From contig NC_011891.1 of assembly GCF_000022145.1 (NCBI RefSeq), positions 620,001-684,000 on the forward strand: a stretch of 64,000 nt of DNA, given 5' to 3'. Positions within the stretch are counted from its first letter, which is position 1, and each line of letters begins with the position of its first letter. This document shows, in pieces, positions 50,706 through 59,671 of this stretch. The DNA comes from Anaeromyxobacter dehalogenans 2CP-1 (GTDB lineage: Bacteria > Myxococcota > Myxococcia > Myxococcales > Anaeromyxobacteraceae). Made by a program: the position numbers and the translations under genes. The notes under the pieces were generated by a model. The model was not told the origin of the DNA and did not search any database. It saw only the letters and a program-made list of their open reading frames with translations.

Positions 50706-52103
50706 TCACGCGCCGCCCCACAGGGCGCGCATGGCGGCGCGGAAGTCCTTCAGCAGCTCCGCGCCGGTGGGTCGCCCCGGCGGCGCCCACCCGTCCTCGA
50801 CCACCGGCTCCCCTGCCACGAACGTGCTCCGCACCGCCCCGGGCTGCGCGCCGAACACGAGCGAGGGCAGCAGCGCGTCCCGCTCGCCCCCGGCGATGGA
50901 AGGGTCGTCCACGTCCACGAGCACGAAGTCGGCCGGCTCGCCCACCGCGAGCCGCCCGCCCTCGAGCCCGAGCGACGCCATCCCGCCGGCCGTGGCCGCG
51001 TCGAAGAGCCGCGCCGCGAGCGTGCCCGGCGGCCCGTCCAGCACCGCCCGCTCGCCGCGCACCAGCCGGAGCTGCAGCTCGAGCGCCCGGGCCTCGCCGA
51101 GCGGGTCGGCCTCGGCGTGCGCGTCCACCCCGAGCGCCAGGCGCGCCCCCGCCGCCACCAGCCGGTCGGCCGGGACCACCCCGTCGCCCAGGTTGCGCTC
51201 GGTCAGCGGGCAGGCGCAGACGGTGGCGCCGGCGCGGCCGATGGCCGCGACGTCGGCGTCGTCGAGGTGGATCGCGTGCACGAGCGTGGTGCGGGCCTCG
51301 AGCGCGCCGGCGTCGGCGAGGAGCTGCACCGGGCTCCTGCCGTGCTCGGCCCGGCAGGCCGCGACCTCGGCCGGCTGCTCGGCGGCGTGCACGTGCAGCG
51401 GCAGGTCGCGCGCCCGGGCCGCGCCGGCGAGCGCCGAGAGCCAGGCCGGCGGGCAGGCCCGGACGCTGTGCGGCGCGATGCCGACCCGGACGCCGTCGTC
51501 GTTGCGGAGCTGGCGGGCGAGGTGCTCGAGCCGCTCCAGGAACACCTCCGGCGACGGCTCCACGAAGCGGCGCTGCGCCGGATCCGGCTCGGTCCCGGCG
51601 CCGGCGCGCGCGTACGCGGCGCGGAGCAGCACGATGCGCAGGCCCACCGCGCGGGCGGCGCGGACCACGCGCAGCTCGAGCTCGGCGGGATCGGCGTAGG
51701 GCCGGCCGTCGGGGTCGAGGTGCAGGTAGTGGAACTCGCCGGCGCAGGTGACGCCGGCCCGGGCCAGCTCGAAGAACGCGAGGCGGGCCACCGCCTCGAG
51801 CAGGTCGGGGTCGAGCCGGCGCGCGGCGGCGTACATGGCCGAGCGCCACCCCCAGAAGTCGCTCCGCCCGCCGGCGCCCGCGCGCGCCTCGGTGCGGCCG
51901 CGCAGCGCGCGCTGGAAGGAGTGGCCGTGGGCGGACACGAAGCCGGGGACCAGGATGCGCCCGGGGAGCGGGACGCGCTGGAACCCGGGCAGCGGCGGCC
52001 CGATGGCGGCGACGACGCCGTCCTTGACCGAGAGCGCGGCCCCCTCGTGGAGGGAGCCGCCGGCGAGGAGGAGCTCGGGCTGGAACGCCTGCGCGGTGGT
52101 CAC
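50706..52103 (-). CDS. hutF: Formimidoylglutamate deiminase-like amidohydrolase
   Basis: A 465-residue amidohydrolase of the HutF type. The metal-ligand motif is 'VSAHGHSFQRALRG' (His59, His61), followed by 'SDFWGWRSAMYAAA', 'GEFHYLHLDPDG', 'VGIAPHSVRACP', 'LPLHVHAAEQPAEV' and 'LALGVDAHAEADPLGEA', matching the HutF signatures in order. HutF converts N-formimidoyl-glutamate to N-formyl-glutamate and ammonia in histidine breakdown. The rest of the hut pathway is not in this window. It heads a two-gene unit with the M20 deacylase. Confidence 0.88.
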   Translation of the reverse strand: MTTAQAFQPELLLAGGSLHEGAALSVKDGVVAAIGPPLPGFQRVPLPGRILVPGFVSAHGHSFQRALRGRTEARAGAGGRSDFWGWRSAMYAAARRLDPDLLEAVARLAFFELARAGVTCAGEFHYLHLDPDGRPYADPAELELRVVRAARAVGLRIVLLRAAYARAGAGTEPDPAQRRFVEPSPEVFLERLEHLARQLRNDDGVRVGIAPHSVRACPPAWLSALAGAARARDLPLHVHAAEQPAEVAACRAEHGRSPVQLLADAGALEARTTLVHAIHLDDADVAAIGRAGATVCACPLTERNLGDGVVPADRLVAAGARLALGVDAHAEADPLGEARALELQLRLVRGERAVLDGPPGTLAARLFDAATAGGMASLGLEGGRLAVGEPADFVLVDVDDPSIAGGERDALLPSLVFGAQPGAVRSTFVAGEPVVEDGWAPPGRPTGAELLKDFRAAMRALWGGA

Positions 52104-52260
52104 GGTCCCAGGGTTACCCCGCGGACGGCCGCGCCGCCAGCCCGCGCGCGGGCGCCGGCCGGGCGGCCGTCGTTGCCCGGGCGGCCCCGCTGCCGGTATC
52201 GCCTCGCGGCGCCCCGGAGCGCTCCCGGCGCACCCGGAGCGCGGGGCGCGCCGCCGGTAT

Positions 52261-53061
52261 ATGATGCGCCGCGTGCCGCTGCCCTTCGTGAAGTATCACG
52301 GCCTCGGGAACGACTTCGTGGTGGTGGACGGGCCGCTCATGGACGCCGCGCGCGCCCGGCGGATCTGCGACCGCCGCCGCGGCGTGGGCGCCGACGGCGT
52401 GCTCACCGTCCTGCCGCCGCGCACCGCCGGCGCCACCGCCACCATGCACATCTTCAACTCCGACGGCTCGGTGGCCGCCATGTGCGGGAACGGCATCCGC
52501 TGCGTGGCCCGGCACCTCGCCGACACGCGCGGCCTCGACGGCGACCTCGTCGTCGACACCGACTCCGGGCCGAAGCGCTGCACCATCCACCGCGGCCCGG
52601 GCGGCGCGGTGGAGGCGGTCTCGGTGGAGATGGGCCCGGCGCGGCTCGAGGGCGAGCAGGAGTTCCGGGTGGGCGGCGAGGCGCTCCGGGCGCTGCGCGT
52701 GTCGATGGGCAACCCGCACGCGGTGCTGTTCGACGCGCCGGAGCGGGCGCGGGCGCTCGCGGTCGGACCCGCGCTCGAGCGGCTGGTGCCGGGCGGCGTG
52801 AACGTCGGCTTCGCCCGGCCCGGCCCGTCGGGCATCGACCTGGTGGTCTGGGAGCGCGGCGCGGGGCTGACCGACGCCTGCGGCACCGGGGCCTGCGCCG
52901 CGGCGGTGGCCGCGGTCTCGCGCGGCCTCGCCCGCGCCGGCGCGCCGGTGGAGGTCCGGCTGCCGGGCGGCGCGCTCGCCATCACCGTGGCCCCCGATCT
53001 CGTCGGCGTCACCATGCGCGGCCCGGCCGAGCGCGCCTTCACCGGCGAGACGGACCTCTAG
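52261..53061 (+). CDS. dapF: Diaminopimelate epimerase
   Basis: A 266-residue epimerase made of two similar halves. 'FVKYHGLGNDFVVVDG' is the diagnostic start, the catalytic cysteines are in 'MCGNGIRCVARHLAD' (Cys75) and 'ACGTGACAAAVAAVS' (Cys near 207), and 'MGNPHAVLFD' is conserved. It converts LL- to meso-diaminopimelate for peptidoglycan and lysine. Starts at ATG 52261, 52264 or GTG 52273 are possible; no ribosome-binding site is seen, so a leaderless mRNA is possible. Its TAG stop is directly followed by the ATG of the next gene. Confidence 0.95.
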   Translation: MMRRVPLPFVKYHGLGNDFVVVDGPLMDAARARRICDRRRGVGADGVLTVLPPRTAGATATMHIFNSDGSVAAMCGNGIRCVARHLADTRGLDGDLVVDTDSGPKRCTIHRGPGGAVEAVSVEMGPARLEGEQEFRVGGEALRALRVSMGNPHAVLFDAPERARALAVGPALERLVPGGVNVGFARPGPSGIDLVVWERGAGLTDACGTGACAAAVAAVSRGLARAGAPVEVRLPGGALAITVAPDLVGVTMRGPAERAFTGETDL

Positions 53062-54930
53062 ATGGCGAACGGGCGGATCCTGGTCGTCGACGACGAGCGG
53101 TTCTTCCAGGAGCTGTTCCGCGACGTGCTGACCGGCGCCGGCCACGCGGTCCGCACCTCGTCCTCGGCGGAGGAGGCGCTGGAGGTGCTCGCCGCCGAGC
53201 GGGTGGATCTCCTGCTCACCGACATGGTGATGCCGGGCCTCGACGGCCTGGGGCTCATCCGCGAGGCGCGGCGGCGCGACCCGGAGCTGGAGGTGGTGGC
53301 GGTCACCGGGCGCGAGGACGTGAAGCTCGCGGTCGAGTCGATGAAGGCCGGCTGCTCCGACTTCCTGACGAAGCCGCTCGAGCCCGGCGAGCTGCTCCGC
53401 GTGGCGGAGCGGGTGCTCGGGCGGGTGCGGCTCCGCCGCGAGCACAGCCAGCTCCTCACCGAGAACCTCGAGTTCGTGAAGGCCCAGGCGCTCTACCGCC
53501 AGGGCCTGCAGATCCTCGCCACGCTCGACGGCGAGCGGCTGGTGGACCTGGCGCTCTCCGTGCTGGCGCGCACCACCGACGCCCAGGGCGCGGCGCTGTG
53601 GGTGGCCGACGAGAAGGGTCAGCTCGCGCTGCGCGGCTATCGCGGCCTCGTCGATCGGGCGGCGCTGCCGGTCCGGGTGGACCCGCGCGATCCCGCGTTC
53701 GCCGACGCGCTGCGCGGCGGCGCGCCGTTCCTGGCGCCGGACGGCTGGGGCGGCGAGGCGTTCCTGGTGCCGCTCGTGGCCGACGACGAGCCGCTCGGCC
53801 TGGCGCTGCTCTCCGACCGCGCCCGCGGGCGCTTCGGCCGTGACGAGCACGCGGCCGCGCTGGTGGTGGCCGACTTCACCGCCATCGCGGTGAAGAACGC
53901 GCGCCGCTTCCAGGCGGTGGAGCGGGTGGGGCTGCGCGACCGCGAGACCGGCGCGTACAACCTCTCCTACTTCGTCGACTACGCCGGCAAGGAGTTCTAC
54001 AAGGCGCGCCGCTACGGCCGGGCGTTCTCGCTGGTGGTGCTCTCGGTGGACAACGTCGAGCAGCTCCGCAAGGAGGCGGGGCGCGAGCCGTTCCGGCGGC
54101 TGATGCGCGACCTGGTGGCGGCGGTGGGGCGGGCGGTCCGCGACGCGGACATCCTCGCGAAGGTCTCGGAGAGCGAGTACTACGTGCTGCTCCCCGAGAC
54201 CGACTACTTCGGCGCGCTCATGTTCGTGCGCCGCGCCACCGAGGAGGTCCGGCGCGAGGCGTCGGTCCGGACCATGGAGGAGCGCGTGCCGGTGCTCCTC
54301 TCGATCGGCGCCGCCAGCTTCCCGAAGGACGGGGAGGACTTCGACGAGCTGCTCCACTGGGCGCGCGACCGCGTGCAGGACCAGCGCGGGTCGCTGCTGC
54401 GCCGCCTGCACCTCGGCGACCTCGAGCCGGGCGCGTTCTGGGAGCTGACCGACGTGCTGCTCTCCGGCTCCGCGCGCCTGCCGGACAGCTCGGCCAGCGC
54501 GCGGCTGCAGCCGGACGCGGAGCTGTTCGCGGCCGCGCAGCGCGAGGCGGCCCGCGAGATCGCGCGCGACCCGCGCGCCCGTGGCCTGCTCTACGTGGGG
54601 CTGCGCACCGCGCTCGCCGCGTCGCCGGTCCGGGCGGCGCTGCCCCCCGGGGACCCGGCCGCGCGCGCCGGCGATCCCTCCGCCCGCGTGTACCTGCTCG
54701 GCCCGCGCGGCACCGACGCCGAGGCGGCGCCGCACCCGCTCGTCACCGAGGTGTACGTGGACGGCGACCAGCGCTTCGCCGGCCACGAGTTCCTGCTGTT
54801 CCTCTCCGAGCGCTCCGCGTACGCGCTGCTCGCCGGCCCGGACGGCCGGACCTTCCACACCTCCGACATGCCGCTGGTGGACGCGCTGGTCTCGAAGCTG
54901 CAGACCGCGTACGACCTCCAGCCGATCTGA
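53062..54930 (+). CDS. Response regulator with GAF and decayed GGDEF domain
   Basis: A 622-residue protein. Residues 1-120 are a REC domain with phospho-acceptor Asp54 ('LLLTDMVMPGLDG') and Lys104. Residues 150-285 look like GAF. Residues 293-450 are a GGDEF fold, but the active-site loop reads 'KVSESEYYVLLPETD' with SESEY (369-373) where GGDEF should be, so diguanylate cyclase activity is probably lost. The last 150 residues are an unassigned alpha/beta domain. It starts immediately after the dapF stop (TAG|ATG), 12 bases before the next REC protein. Likely a signalling scaffold. Confidence 0.85.
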   Translation: MANGRILVVDDERFFQELFRDVLTGAGHAVRTSSSAEEALEVLAAERVDLLLTDMVMPGLDGLGLIREARRRDPELEVVAVTGREDVKLAVESMKAGCSDFLTKPLEPGELLRVAERVLGRVRLRREHSQLLTENLEFVKAQALYRQGLQILATLDGERLVDLALSVLARTTDAQGAALWVADEKGQLALRGYRGLVDRAALPVRVDPRDPAFADALRGGAPFLAPDGWGGEAFLVPLVADDEPLGLALLSDRARGRFGRDEHAAALVVADFTAIAVKNARRFQAVERVGLRDRETGAYNLSYFVDYAGKEFYKARRYGRAFSLVVLSVDNVEQLRKEAGREPFRRLMRDLVAAVGRAVRDADILAKVSESEYYVLLPETDYFGALMFVRRATEEVRREASVRTMEERVPVLLSIGAASFPKDGEDFDELLHWARDRVQDQRGSLLRRLHLGDLEPGAFWELTDVLLSGSARLPDSSASARLQPDAELFAAAQREAAREIARDPRARGLLYVGLRTALAASPVRAALPPGDPAARAGDPSARVYLLGPRGTDAEAAPHPLVTEVYVDGDQRFAGHEFLLFLSERSAYALLAGPDGRTFHTSDMPLVDALVSKLQTAYDLQPI

Positions 54931-54942
54931 GCGACCGCGCGA

Positions 54943-56409
54943 ATGGCCACCGTCCGCAAGATCCTCGTCGCCGACCCCGACCCGGCCACCGTTCGGGCGC
55001 TGGCGCCGGTGCTCCGCCAGCGCGGCTACCAGGTGCACGCGGCCCGCGACGGCTCGCGCGCGCTCCAGGCCGCCATCCTCCGCTTCCCCGACCTCATCCT
55101 GCTCGACGAGGACTGCCCGCTGCTCGACGCACGAAGCTTCGTCCGCATCCTGCGCACCAACCCGCGCACCGAGCGGATCCCGGTCGTGATCACCGGCGTC
55201 TCGTCCGACCCGGACCGCTCGCGGCTCGGGCTCTACCTGCGCAAGCCGTTCAACCTGGACGAGGTGCTGGCGCGGGTGGAGCAGGTGTTCCGCCGCGCCG
55301 AGGCGTCGCGGGCGGTCTCCGGCGACGGGCGCGAGATCGAGGGCAACCTGGCGCAGATCCCGCTCGTGGACCTGCTGCAGATCCTCTCGGTGAACAAGAA
55401 GTCCGGCACGCTCACGGTCGAGCGGGAGGGTGACCGCGCCTCCATCGCGCTCGCCGAGGGGCGGGTGGTGGACGCGGCCATGGGGACGGTGGTCGGAGAG
55501 AAGGCGCTGTATCGCCTGCTCACGCACCGTGAAGGCCAGTTCGCGTTCCTGCCCGGCCTGCCGCCCGCGGCGCAGCGGATCGACCGGCGCGTGGAGGAGC
55601 TGGTGCTGGAGGGGCTGCGCCAGGCCGACGAGGTGGCGCGGCTGCTCCCGGAGCTGCCCGCGCCCGAGGACGGCGTCGAGCTGGCGGTGCATCCCAGCGA
55701 GATCCCGGCCGGCCTGCACCCGGTCACCGAGGAGGTGCTGGGCCTGCTGCAGTCCGGCGCGGCGCGCCCGTTCCAGGAGCTGCTCGACCGCTGCCGCGCC
55801 ACCGACCTCGAGGCGATGCGCGCGGTGGGCGCGCTGCTCGAGCACGGCTACGCCCGCCGGCGCGAGGCGCTCGCCCCGGAGCCGCGCGGCCAGCTCCTCG
55901 CGCCGCACGAGCTGCACGCGCTCCGCGCCCGCATCGCCCGCGGCCGCTCCTCCGGACCGCAGACCGTCGGCAAGGTCGTGGTGGCCGGCGGCGGGCCGCT
56001 GGCGCGCCGCGCCGCGCTCTCGCGCTTCCAGGCGGTGCCGGGGTTCCGTCCCGAGCCGGAGCCGCCCACCGGTGGCTTCGGGACGGTGGGGCGCGTCACG
56101 CTGGCGGATGGGGTGCGGGTGGACCTGGCCGAGCTGCCGGGCGATCGCGCGCTCATGCCGCTGTGGCGGCCGTTCGCGGCCGGCGCGGTGGGCGCGCTGG
56201 TGCTCCTGCCCGCCGACGGGATCGACCCGCTGCTGGAGGAGCTGGTGAAGGTGCAGCGGCTGCCGGTGGTGGTGTGCGGGCCCTCGGAGGCGCGCGTGCC
56301 GGAGGTGCTGCGCGAGGCGCCGGGCGGCTTCGCGTTCGAGGGCAGCGACGCGGCCGAGGGGCTGCGCGCGCTCCTCGCGGGCGCTGGCGCGCGCACGCCG
56401 CTCGTGTAG
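54943..56409 (+). CDS. Response regulator with DUF4388 and GTPase-like C-terminus
   Basis: A 488-residue protein. An N-terminal REC domain has Asp55 ('DLILLDEDCPLLDARS') and Lys near residue 105. The middle part from residue 130 ('IEGNLAQIPLVDLLQILSVN', 'KKSGTLTVEREGDRASIALA') is DUF4388, known from PatA-like proteins. The C-terminal 140 residues contain 'KVVVAGGGPLARRAALSRFQ' and 'VDLAELPGDRALMPLWRPFA', arranged like a small Arf/MglA-type GTPase, but the P-loop lacks GKS/T. The domain is therefore probably non-hydrolytic. It ends ten bases before the phzF-like gene. Confidence 0.82.
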   Translation: MATVRKILVADPDPATVRALAPVLRQRGYQVHAARDGSRALQAAILRFPDLILLDEDCPLLDARSFVRILRTNPRTERIPVVITGVSSDPDRSRLGLYLRKPFNLDEVLARVEQVFRRAEASRAVSGDGREIEGNLAQIPLVDLLQILSVNKKSGTLTVEREGDRASIALAEGRVVDAAMGTVVGEKALYRLLTHREGQFAFLPGLPPAAQRIDRRVEELVLEGLRQADEVARLLPELPAPEDGVELAVHPSEIPAGLHPVTEEVLGLLQSGAARPFQELLDRCRATDLEAMRAVGALLEHGYARRREALAPEPRGQLLAPHELHALRARIARGRSSGPQTVGKVVVAGGGPLARRAALSRFQAVPGFRPEPEPPTGGFGTVGRVTLADGVRVDLAELPGDRALMPLWRPFAAGAVGALVLLPADGIDPLLEELVKVQRLPVVVCGPSEARVPEVLREAPGGFAFEGSDAAEGLRALLAGAGARTPLV

Positions 56410-56418
56410 AACGGCCGC

Positions 56419-57219
56419 ATGCGCATCCCGATCTGGCAGGTGGACGCCTTCGTCACCGGCGGCGTCTTCACCGGCAACCCCGCCGCGGTCTGCCCCCTCG
56501 ACGCCTGGCTGCCCGACGCCACGCTGCTCGCCATCGCCGCCGAGAACGCGCTCTCCGAGACCGCGTTCCTGGTCCCGGAGGGCGAGGGCTGGCACCTGCG
56601 CTGGTTCACGCCCGAGGTCGAGGTCGAGCTGTGCGGGCACGCGACGCTCGCCTCGGCGCACGTGGTCTTCGAGCACCTGGCCCGCGGGCGCGACGCCGTC
56701 GCGTTCCGGACGCAGGCCGGCACGCTCACGGTCACGCGCGACGGCGCCGGCCGCATCGCCCTCTCGCTGCCCCGCCGTCCGCCGGCGCCGGCCGGGCCGC
56801 CGCCCGCGCTGGTGCGGGCCCTCGGCGGCCGCGCGCCGGACGCGACGCTGCTCGGCCGCGACTACGTCGCGGTGCTCCCGACGGAGGACGAGGTGCGCGC
56901 GCTCCGGCCGGACCTCTCGGCCGTGGCGGAGCTGCCCGGCCACGGCATCGTGGTCACCGCGCCGGCGAGCACGCCCGGGGTGGACTTCGTCTCGCGCTAC
57001 TTCGCCCCGCAGGTCGGCATCCCCGAGGACCCGGTCACCGGCTCGGCGCACTGCACGCTGGTGCCCTACTGGGCGGACCGGCTCGGCCGTCGGACGCTGG
57101 AGGCGCTGCAGGTCTCGCGGCGCGGCGGCCGGCTCGCGTGCGAGGACCAGCCGGACGCCGGAAAGGTGCGCGTCGCCGGCCGGGCCGCCGAGTACCTGTC
57201 CGGCTCCATCGAGGTCTGA
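56419..57219 (+). CDS. PhzF family isomerase-like protein
   Basis: A 266-residue PhzF/DapF-fold protein. 'IWQVDAFVTGGVFTGNPAAV' is the typical start, the catalytic Glu is in 'ENALSETAFLVP' (about residue 46), 'RWFTPEVEVELCGHATLASA' and 'GIPEDPVTGSAHCTLVPYW' are the two signature regions. Family members are isomerases or epimerases of phenazine-type or amino-acid-like substrates; no biosynthetic cluster is nearby. The fold is related to DapF, encoded three genes earlier. Confidence 0.93.
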   Translation: MRIPIWQVDAFVTGGVFTGNPAAVCPLDAWLPDATLLAIAAENALSETAFLVPEGEGWHLRWFTPEVEVELCGHATLASAHVVFEHLARGRDAVAFRTQAGTLTVTRDGAGRIALSLPRRPPAPAGPPPALVRALGGRAPDATLLGRDYVAVLPTEDEVRALRPDLSAVAELPGHGIVVTAPASTPGVDFVSRYFAPQVGIPEDPVTGSAHCTLVPYWADRLGRRTLEALQVSRRGGRLACEDQPDAGKVRVAGRAAEYLSGSIEV

Positions 57220-57246
57220 GCCCGGCGAGCGGCGCGAACGGCGGCG

Positions 57247-57564
57247 CTAGCCGGGATCCAGCCCGCCCGCCGCGAGCGCGGCGCGGGCCACCGGGCTGGT
57301 GAGCAGCAGCCGGTACTCGGCGCGCGTCAGCCAGGCGGTGCGGGCGCCGCGCTTCCCGCGCAGCGTGAGGCGCACCCGCTCGGCGTCGTGTGCCACCGTG
57401 GCGGTCGCGCCGTCGGAGAGGTCGTGCTCGAGCGAGCGCAGGTGCCGGTGGATGCGCAGCGCCCGCTTCCCCTCGGGCGACGAGAGCGCCACGAAGTAGC
57501 GGTTGCGGCTGAAGCCGGGGTCCTCCCGGAGGCGCTCGACGGCGCGGATGACGAAGTCCGCCAT
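57247..57564 (-). CDS. Small hypothetical protein
   Basis: A 105-residue protein, basic and soluble: 'MADFVIRAVERLREDPGFSR', then 'RNRYFVALSSPEGKRALRIH', a helix 'RHLRSLEHDLSDG', and 'AERVRLTLRGKRGARTAWLT'. No family or motif is recognised. It is convergent with the phzF-like gene and stands alone. The frame has normal composition for this genome and its stop is close to the neighbour, so it is likely real. Confidence 0.6.
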   Translation of the reverse strand: MADFVIRAVERLREDPGFSRNRYFVALSSPEGKRALRIHRHLRSLEHDLSDGATATVAHDAERVRLTLRGKRGARTAWLTRAEYRLLLTSPVARAALAAGGLDPG

Positions 57565-57660
57565 GGAGCGTCGAGCCTAGCATGAAGCCCGCCGGCCGGA
57601 CGCACCCCGGTCGCACCCTTCCGCGCGGTGCGCCGCTGCGTACCGCGCTGCGCCAGGCGC

Positions 57661-58095
57661 CTAGGCGGGCGTGCGCTCGCCCACCTGGCCGCGACGCTGG
57701 TGCTCGCGCGCGAACGCGCCCAGCGCCACGTCGTGCGTCGCGAGGTGGCCCTCGATCCAGCTCGTCACCGCGCGCTCCACGTCGTGCACCAGCACCGCGG
57801 TCGGGCCGTTCGCGTCGTGCCGCCGCGTCAGCTCCCGCACCGTCGCGAGGAACGCCTCGTGCTCCCGGAGGTGATGCTCGCGCTCCGGGTAGCCGATCGC
57901 GAGCATCATCGTCTCCTCGGCGGCCAGGTGCCGGACCGCGTGCTCGCGCAGGAACGCGATCATGCGCGAGACCTCCGAGCGATCGCCCGCGAGGATCGCG
58001 TCGTGCAGCCGGTCCATCCGCGCGAACATCTCCTGGTGATCGGCGTCCAGCTCGGGGACGCCGATCGACAGCACGCTCGTCCAGTGCAAAGCCAT
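57661..58095 (-). CDS. Bacteriohemerythrin
   Basis: A 144-residue four-helix oxygen-binding protein. The diiron ligands fit the family pattern: His20 ('LDADHQEMF'), His56 and Glu60 ('VRHLAAEE'), His75 and His79 ('REHHLREHE'), His117 and Asp122 ('GHLATHDVAL'). It binds O2 or NO at a diiron centre, and may deliver oxygen or act as a sensor. A FNR/DNR-like sequence sits 61-74 bases upstream of the start codon, which agrees with oxygen- or NO-responsive control. Confidence 0.95.
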   Translation of the reverse strand: MALHWTSVLSIGVPELDADHQEMFARMDRLHDAILAGDRSEVSRMIAFLREHAVRHLAAEETMMLAIGYPEREHHLREHEAFLATVRELTRRHDANGPTAVLVHDVERAVTSWIEGHLATHDVALGAFAREHQRRGQVGERTPA

Positions 58096-58155
58096 GGCGG
58101 GCCCCCGGAGCCACGTCCACGGTAAGGTCGTGCGGCAGCGGGCGGAAGGGCCTCG

Positions 58156-58169
58156 CTGACGCAGGTCAA
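58156..58169 (-). promoter_or_regulatory. FNR/DNR-like box upstream of bacteriohemerythrin
   Basis: On the minus strand TTGACCTGCGTCAG is a nearly perfect palindrome of the TTGAC-N4-GTCAA type bound by DNR/NNR regulators. Its centre is about 67 bases before the hemerythrin ATG, where a -41.5 class II site would place the transcription start near 58121. Confidence 0.5.
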
Positions 58170-58249
58170 GCGGATCGCGCCGCCGGCCCTCGCGGGCGGC
58201 ACGCAGGGTGAATGGCGCGCCTGCGCGGGAGGCGCCGCACCCGCGCTGC

Positions 58250-59671
58250 CTAGCGCGGCAGGGCGTCGGTGCCGTGGACCACGCGCTCCACCGCCGCGCG
58301 CTCGCGGCGCCGCGACGGCCCGACCACCACCGCGACCAGGTTGCGGCGGCGGAAGGTCTCGCGCGACACGCGCAGCAGGTCGGCCGCGGTCACCTGCTCC
58401 ACGCGCCGGCAGCGCTCCTCGAAGCCCTCCGGCGCGGACAGGACCTCGCCGGCGCCGTACCAGCCGGCCAGGTCGGCCGCGGAGTCGAGCGAGAAGGCGA
58501 GCGTCATGCGGTGGCGCCGCTGGACGCGGAGCAGCTCCTCCTCCGGCACCGGGCGCTCGGCCAGCCCGCCGAGCACGCGCAGGACCTCCTCGATGACCCG
58601 CGGCAGCTTGGCGGGCGCGCAGGCGCCGTCGATGACCGTCATGCCGGCGTCGGCGAACGTGTCGATGCCGGCGTGCAGCGAGTAGGCGAGGCCGCGCCGC
58701 TCCACGATCTCGAACGGCAGCCGCGAGGAGAGCCCGTCGTCGAGGATCCGGCGCAGGCACATGTGGGCCGGGTAGTCGGGGTGGCGCTCGGGCGGGCAGG
58801 GGAAGGACAGCGAGAACTCCGCCTGCGCGTCGTCGTGCTCCACCATCTCGAGCCGCGGCCCCTCCGGCCAGCCCGGCGCCGGGACATCCACGCTCAGCTG
58901 TCCGCGCGGGAGCCGGCCCAGGTGCCGCTCGGCGAGGTCCGCCACCTGGTCCGGCCGCACCGGCCCGGCCACCGCCAGCACCAGGTTCGAGCCGGTGTAG
59001 AAGCGCTCGAGGTGGACGCGCACGTCGCGCGGGCGGAGCCGCCGCACGATCTCCTGCGTGCCGGCGATCTTGAAGCCGAGCGGGTGGCGCCCGAAGACGA
59101 TCTTCTTCGAGAGGTTGTCCGGGTCGATGTCGCGGCCGGACGCGTCCACCTCGTCGAGGATCTCCTCGAGGATGACCTCGCGCTCGACGTCCATCTCCTT
59201 GAGGAGCGGCCGCCGGATCAGGTCGCCCAGCACGGCCAGGCCGGTGCCCACCTCCTCGGGGTGGATGGGCGTGTAGTAGCAGCCGTGGTCGCGCGCGGTG
59301 ATCCCGTTCAGGCTCCCGCCGGCGGCCTCCACCTCGGCGTTCATCGCCACCGTGTCCGGGTAGCCCACCGAGCCGCGGAAGAACAGGTGCTCGAGGAAGT
59401 GCGAGACGCCGTTGCGCGCCTCGGTCTCGTGGCGCGAGCCGGCGCGCACGTAGAGCGCGATCATGGCCGAGTGCAGCCCGGGGGCGCGGGCGGTGAGCAC
59501 CCGGAGGCCGTTCGGCAGCACGGCCCGGTGCACCTCCCCCCAGTCCTCCTGCGCGCGCCGGACGCGCGCCGCCACCCGGGCGCGCGGCAGCGCCACGCGG
59601 AACGCGCCGCCCCGCTTCTCCGACGCATCCTTGCGCTGCTTCACCCGCACCTGCCGGCTCGACCGCCTCAT
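58250..59671 (-). CDS. M16 family zinc peptidase
   Basis: A 473-residue peptidase of the pitrilysin/processing peptidase type. The inverted zinc motif HxxEH is 'VSHFLEHLFFRG' (His91, Glu94, His95), with the third ligand Glu in 'VEREVILEEILDEV' about 75 residues later. The second, non-catalytic half has 'LDDGLSSRLPFEIVERRGLA' and 'YSLHAGIDTFADAGM'. No signal peptide is seen; a basic N-terminal tail of about 40 residues precedes it. Its ATG overlaps the stop of the histidine-kinase gene (ATGA), so the two are made together. Confidence 0.92.
   Translation of the reverse strand: MRRSSRQVRVKQRKDASEKRGGAFRVALPRARVAARVRRAQEDWGEVHRAVLPNGLRVLTARAPGLHSAMIALYVRAGSRHETEARNGVSHFLEHLFFRGSVGYPDTVAMNAEVEAAGGSLNGITARDHGCYYTPIHPEEVGTGLAVLGDLIRRPLLKEMDVEREVILEEILDEVDASGRDIDPDNLSKKIVFGRHPLGFKIAGTQEIVRRLRPRDVRVHLERFYTGSNLVLAVAGPVRPDQVADLAERHLGRLPRGQLSVDVPAPGWPEGPRLEMVEHDDAQAEFSLSFPCPPERHPDYPAHMCLRRILDDGLSSRLPFEIVERRGLAYSLHAGIDTFADAGMTVIDGACAPAKLPRVIEEVLRVLGGLAERPVPEEELLRVQRRHRMTLAFSLDSAADLAGWYGAGEVLSAPEGFEERCRRVEQVTAADLLRVSRETFRRRNLVAVVVGPSRRRERAAVERVVHGTDALPR

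Noticed and set aside
52114-57051. 1645-codon minus-strand open frame
   Set aside because: It is antisense to dapF, both receiver proteins and phzF, which all show conserved motifs on the plus strand.
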